From Deltaproteobacteria bacterium (GTDB lineage Bacteria > Desulfobacterota > Desulfuromonadia > Geobacterales > Pseudopelobacteraceae), in contig JAURXC010000235.1 in NCBI GenBank assembly GCA_030654645.1, forward strand, positions 1 to 26,300: a DNA stretch of 26,300 nucleotides. Reading direction: 5' to 3'. This document shows positions 24,979 to 26,300 of the stretch, piece by piece. The notes beneath the pieces are model-generated. The model was not told where the DNA came from, did not search any database, and saw only the letters and a list, made by a program, of their open reading frames with translations. The position numbers were made by a program, and so were the translations under genes. Each line of letters begins with the position of its first letter. The stretch's first letter is position 1.

Positions 24979-25755
24979 ATGGCGACTCTATTTGAGTTTG
25001 AGCTAGCACCTGTAGAGAAGATTACGCCTTGGGGAACGCCTGATAACCCAAGTTTAAGCTGGTTTGCGCTAACAGATGGATGGTTTCGAATGCCCGTCGG
25101 TCAACAGGTTCTTTTCCAATATACCGACGAGATCTTGATGCACTGGGGTGTAAACGAGCGCGACGCCAACTACCAAATTGCTGCTTTTGCTAGAGATATT
25201 CTTGGCGCCGTGGCGGCTGGGACTGCATCGCTTCCAGAAAAAACAGAGTATTTAGCCTCAAGTTGGGACGTCCTCACGATGCTACGACTCAATGATTCCA
25301 CTGAGATAAATGAAGATCTCTCCTATGCAGCGTGGCGCTGGCTCGAAGAGCGGTCGCCATGGACATCCTATTTGGTCGCATGTCCTAATTTTCAATTTAT
25401 ACGTATTGGTGATCAACTATATATTCACTGGGATAATCGTAACGAGCTAATTGACGGCATTTCAGTATGGACCGCACAGCAGGGTGTGCATGTCCTGCCG
25501 GTTTCGGAGTTCATTGAACAGTGCCGGAGCTTCATGGAACACCTGCTCAACGCAATGAGTGAACGAATTGCTGCGATAGAAACCGGCGGGATAGTTCCAC
25601 AGGCCCCTGTGAGTTCAGCGTCCCTTTGGGAGCAACACGCAACTTGGCAGGAAGAATTCGCATCGTACTTCCAGGAATACGAGCCTGACATTGCTTGGAA
25701 GGAGACAGAACAAGCAATTCACCTCATCGCACAGAAAAAGGGTATTCCGTTCTGA
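24979..25755 (+). CDS. DUF5984-like protein, probable integron-type cassette gene
   Basis: A 258-residue protein whose N-terminus (LFEFELAPVEKITPWG, then NPSLSWFALTDGWF) matches my memory of the DUF5984 family. It is Trp-rich, has no signal peptide or membrane helix, and ends in a mixed helical region. Function is unknown. I prefer ATG 24979, with GAAAGG five bases before it, since the family motif begins at once; an in-frame ATG at 24922 would add 19 polar residues. Codon use and GC are clearly lower than in the radical SAM genes. The stop is 21 bases before the attC-like site, the normal arrangement for a gene cassette. Confidence 0.7.
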   Translation: MATLFEFELAPVEKITPWGTPDNPSLSWFALTDGWFRMPVGQQVLFQYTDEILMHWGVNERDANYQIAAFARDILGAVAAGTASLPEKTEYLASSWDVLTMLRLNDSTEINEDLSYAAWRWLEERSPWTSYLVACPNFQFIRIGDQLYIHWDNRNELIDGISVWTAQQGVHVLPVSEFIEQCRSFMEHLLNAMSERIAAIETGGIVPQAPVSSASLWEQHATWQEEFASYFQEYEPDIAWKETEQAIHLIAQKKGIPF

Positions 25756-25776
25756 CTATCTGTGCCTCGGAGGGTA

Positions 25777-25849
25777 GCCCAACCAGCCCCATGGACGCCG
25801 ACCGCCCGAAAAACCTGGGCGGGCGGGTCATGGGGGCACCCCGTTAAAC
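25777..25849 (+). repeat. Integron attC-like recombination site
   Basis: It begins with GCCCAAC (matches RYYYAAC, 25777-25783) and ends with GTTAAAC (matches GTTRRRY, 25843-25849), 73 bases overall. Between them are imperfect inverted arms: GCCCCATG (25786-25793) against CATGGGGGC (25829-25837), with one unpaired extra G, and CCGCCC (25802-25807) against GGGCGG (25817-25822) around a short loop. An unpaired base in one arm is what gives attC sites their polarity. It lies just after one gene and seven bases before the next start. Confidence 0.75.
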
Positions 25850-25855
25850 CATAAA

Positions 25856-26300
25856 ATGGAAAATAATTTTCAAATCATAGAATCATTAGTAGGTGGGATT
25901 CAGTTTTTTGAGGTCTGGGGCGAGTGTTTCAGTCAGGAAGACTTGTTTTCTTTTGTCGGCAAAGAACAGTTTATGTGCACTTTTGGGTTTAAGCCTGACT
26001 CTGACTCCTTAGCCAAGTTTGGTCAAACTATTACAGGCGTCATTTTCTATTCAAAGGATGAACTTGAAGCTGACACAAGTGGCTGCAATTTTAACCTGCC
26101 CACCATAAGAATAGACTCTCCGATGCCTGACCTTAATCAATCCCAGCGTGAAGACCTGAAATATGGGGGTCTCCTCATAACTGACATTGCATATTTATGT
26201 TTCAGCCCTTACAAGCAAATAGAAGAGCATCATGAAAGTGGTGAGAAAAAAGTACCGAATATCATCTACATACCCTATGAAGACGACCCCAAAATTGATA
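25856..26300 (+). CDS. Start of an unknown ORF, second cassette gene (3' end outside window)
   Basis: An ATG at 25856, seven bases after the attC-like core, opens a frame that stays open to the window end (148 codons). I do not recognise the protein. It is acidic, Phe- and Asp/Glu-rich, with no signal peptide or membrane segment, and looks like a soluble alpha/beta protein (segments FFEVWGE, ITGVIFYS, NIIYIPYEDD). AT-rich codon use matches the neighbouring DUF5984-like gene rather than the core genes. No obvious ribosome-binding site is present, which is common in integron cassettes. Confidence 0.65.
   Translation, partial: MENNFQIIESLVGGIQFFEVWGECFSQEDLFSFVGKEQFMCTFGFKPDSDSLAKFGQTITGVIFYSKDELEADTSGCNFNLPTIRIDSPMPDLNQSQREDLKYGGLLITDIAYLCFSPYKQIEEHHESGEKKVPNIIYIPYEDDPKID

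Overview
The window looks like a chromosomal segment of a Geobacter-like anaerobe (Geobacterales/Desulfuromonadota). The evidence is a four-gene periplasmic [NiFe] hydrogenase operon in the order small subunit, large subunit, cytochrome b, protease; a three-gene diheme-type succinate dehydrogenase/fumarate reductase operon (frdCAB); and a moderately GC-rich composition. The taxonomic call is inference from gene content, not from a marker search.

Layout. (1) 1-931: 3' end of polyphosphate kinase, closed by a clear terminator. (2) 1024-5214: hydrogenase operon with its own promoter; the small subunit has Asp where a proximal-cluster Cys is normally found, and an intrinsic terminator lies just before the protease gene. 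(3) 5231-7364, minus strand: a 68-residue protein and two predicted exported proteins of unknown function; one of these is split between two frames at a run of nine A. (4) 7530-9363: a membrane-bound HAMP-GGDEF protein overlapped by a small lipoprotein gene. (5) 9390-10505, minus: tgt (queuosine tRNA modification). (6) 10632-14288: promoter, a 24-codon leader ORF with a strong ribosome-binding site, frdCAB and a perfect terminator. (7) 14298-15200: a lone Cas6-like RAMP protein with no CRISPR array or other cas gene in view.

(8) 15274-24646: a tight ten-gene plus-strand run, mostly translationally coupled: polysaccharide deacetylase, GT2 glycosyltransferase, radical SAM protein with C-terminal Cys cluster, LpxL-like acyltransferase, acyl carrier protein, two tandem related B12-binding radical SAM enzymes, a FabD-like acyltransferase, a hotdog thioesterase, and a third B12-binding radical SAM enzyme. 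It reads as a pathway that assembles and modifies an acyl chain on a dedicated ACP and transfers it to a lipid or glycan. No ketosynthase, ketoreductase or dehydratase is in view, and the FabD-like protein has Val where the malonyl-binding Arg should be. The product is unknown; this is the best candidate in the window for an undescribed system.

(9) 24647-26300: an abrupt change to AT-richer accessory DNA: a non-coding stretch with four tandem palindromic units, a DUF5984-like gene, an integron attC-like site, and the start of an unknown ORF beginning seven bases after the attC core. This looks like captured gene-cassette DNA next to the biosynthetic run.
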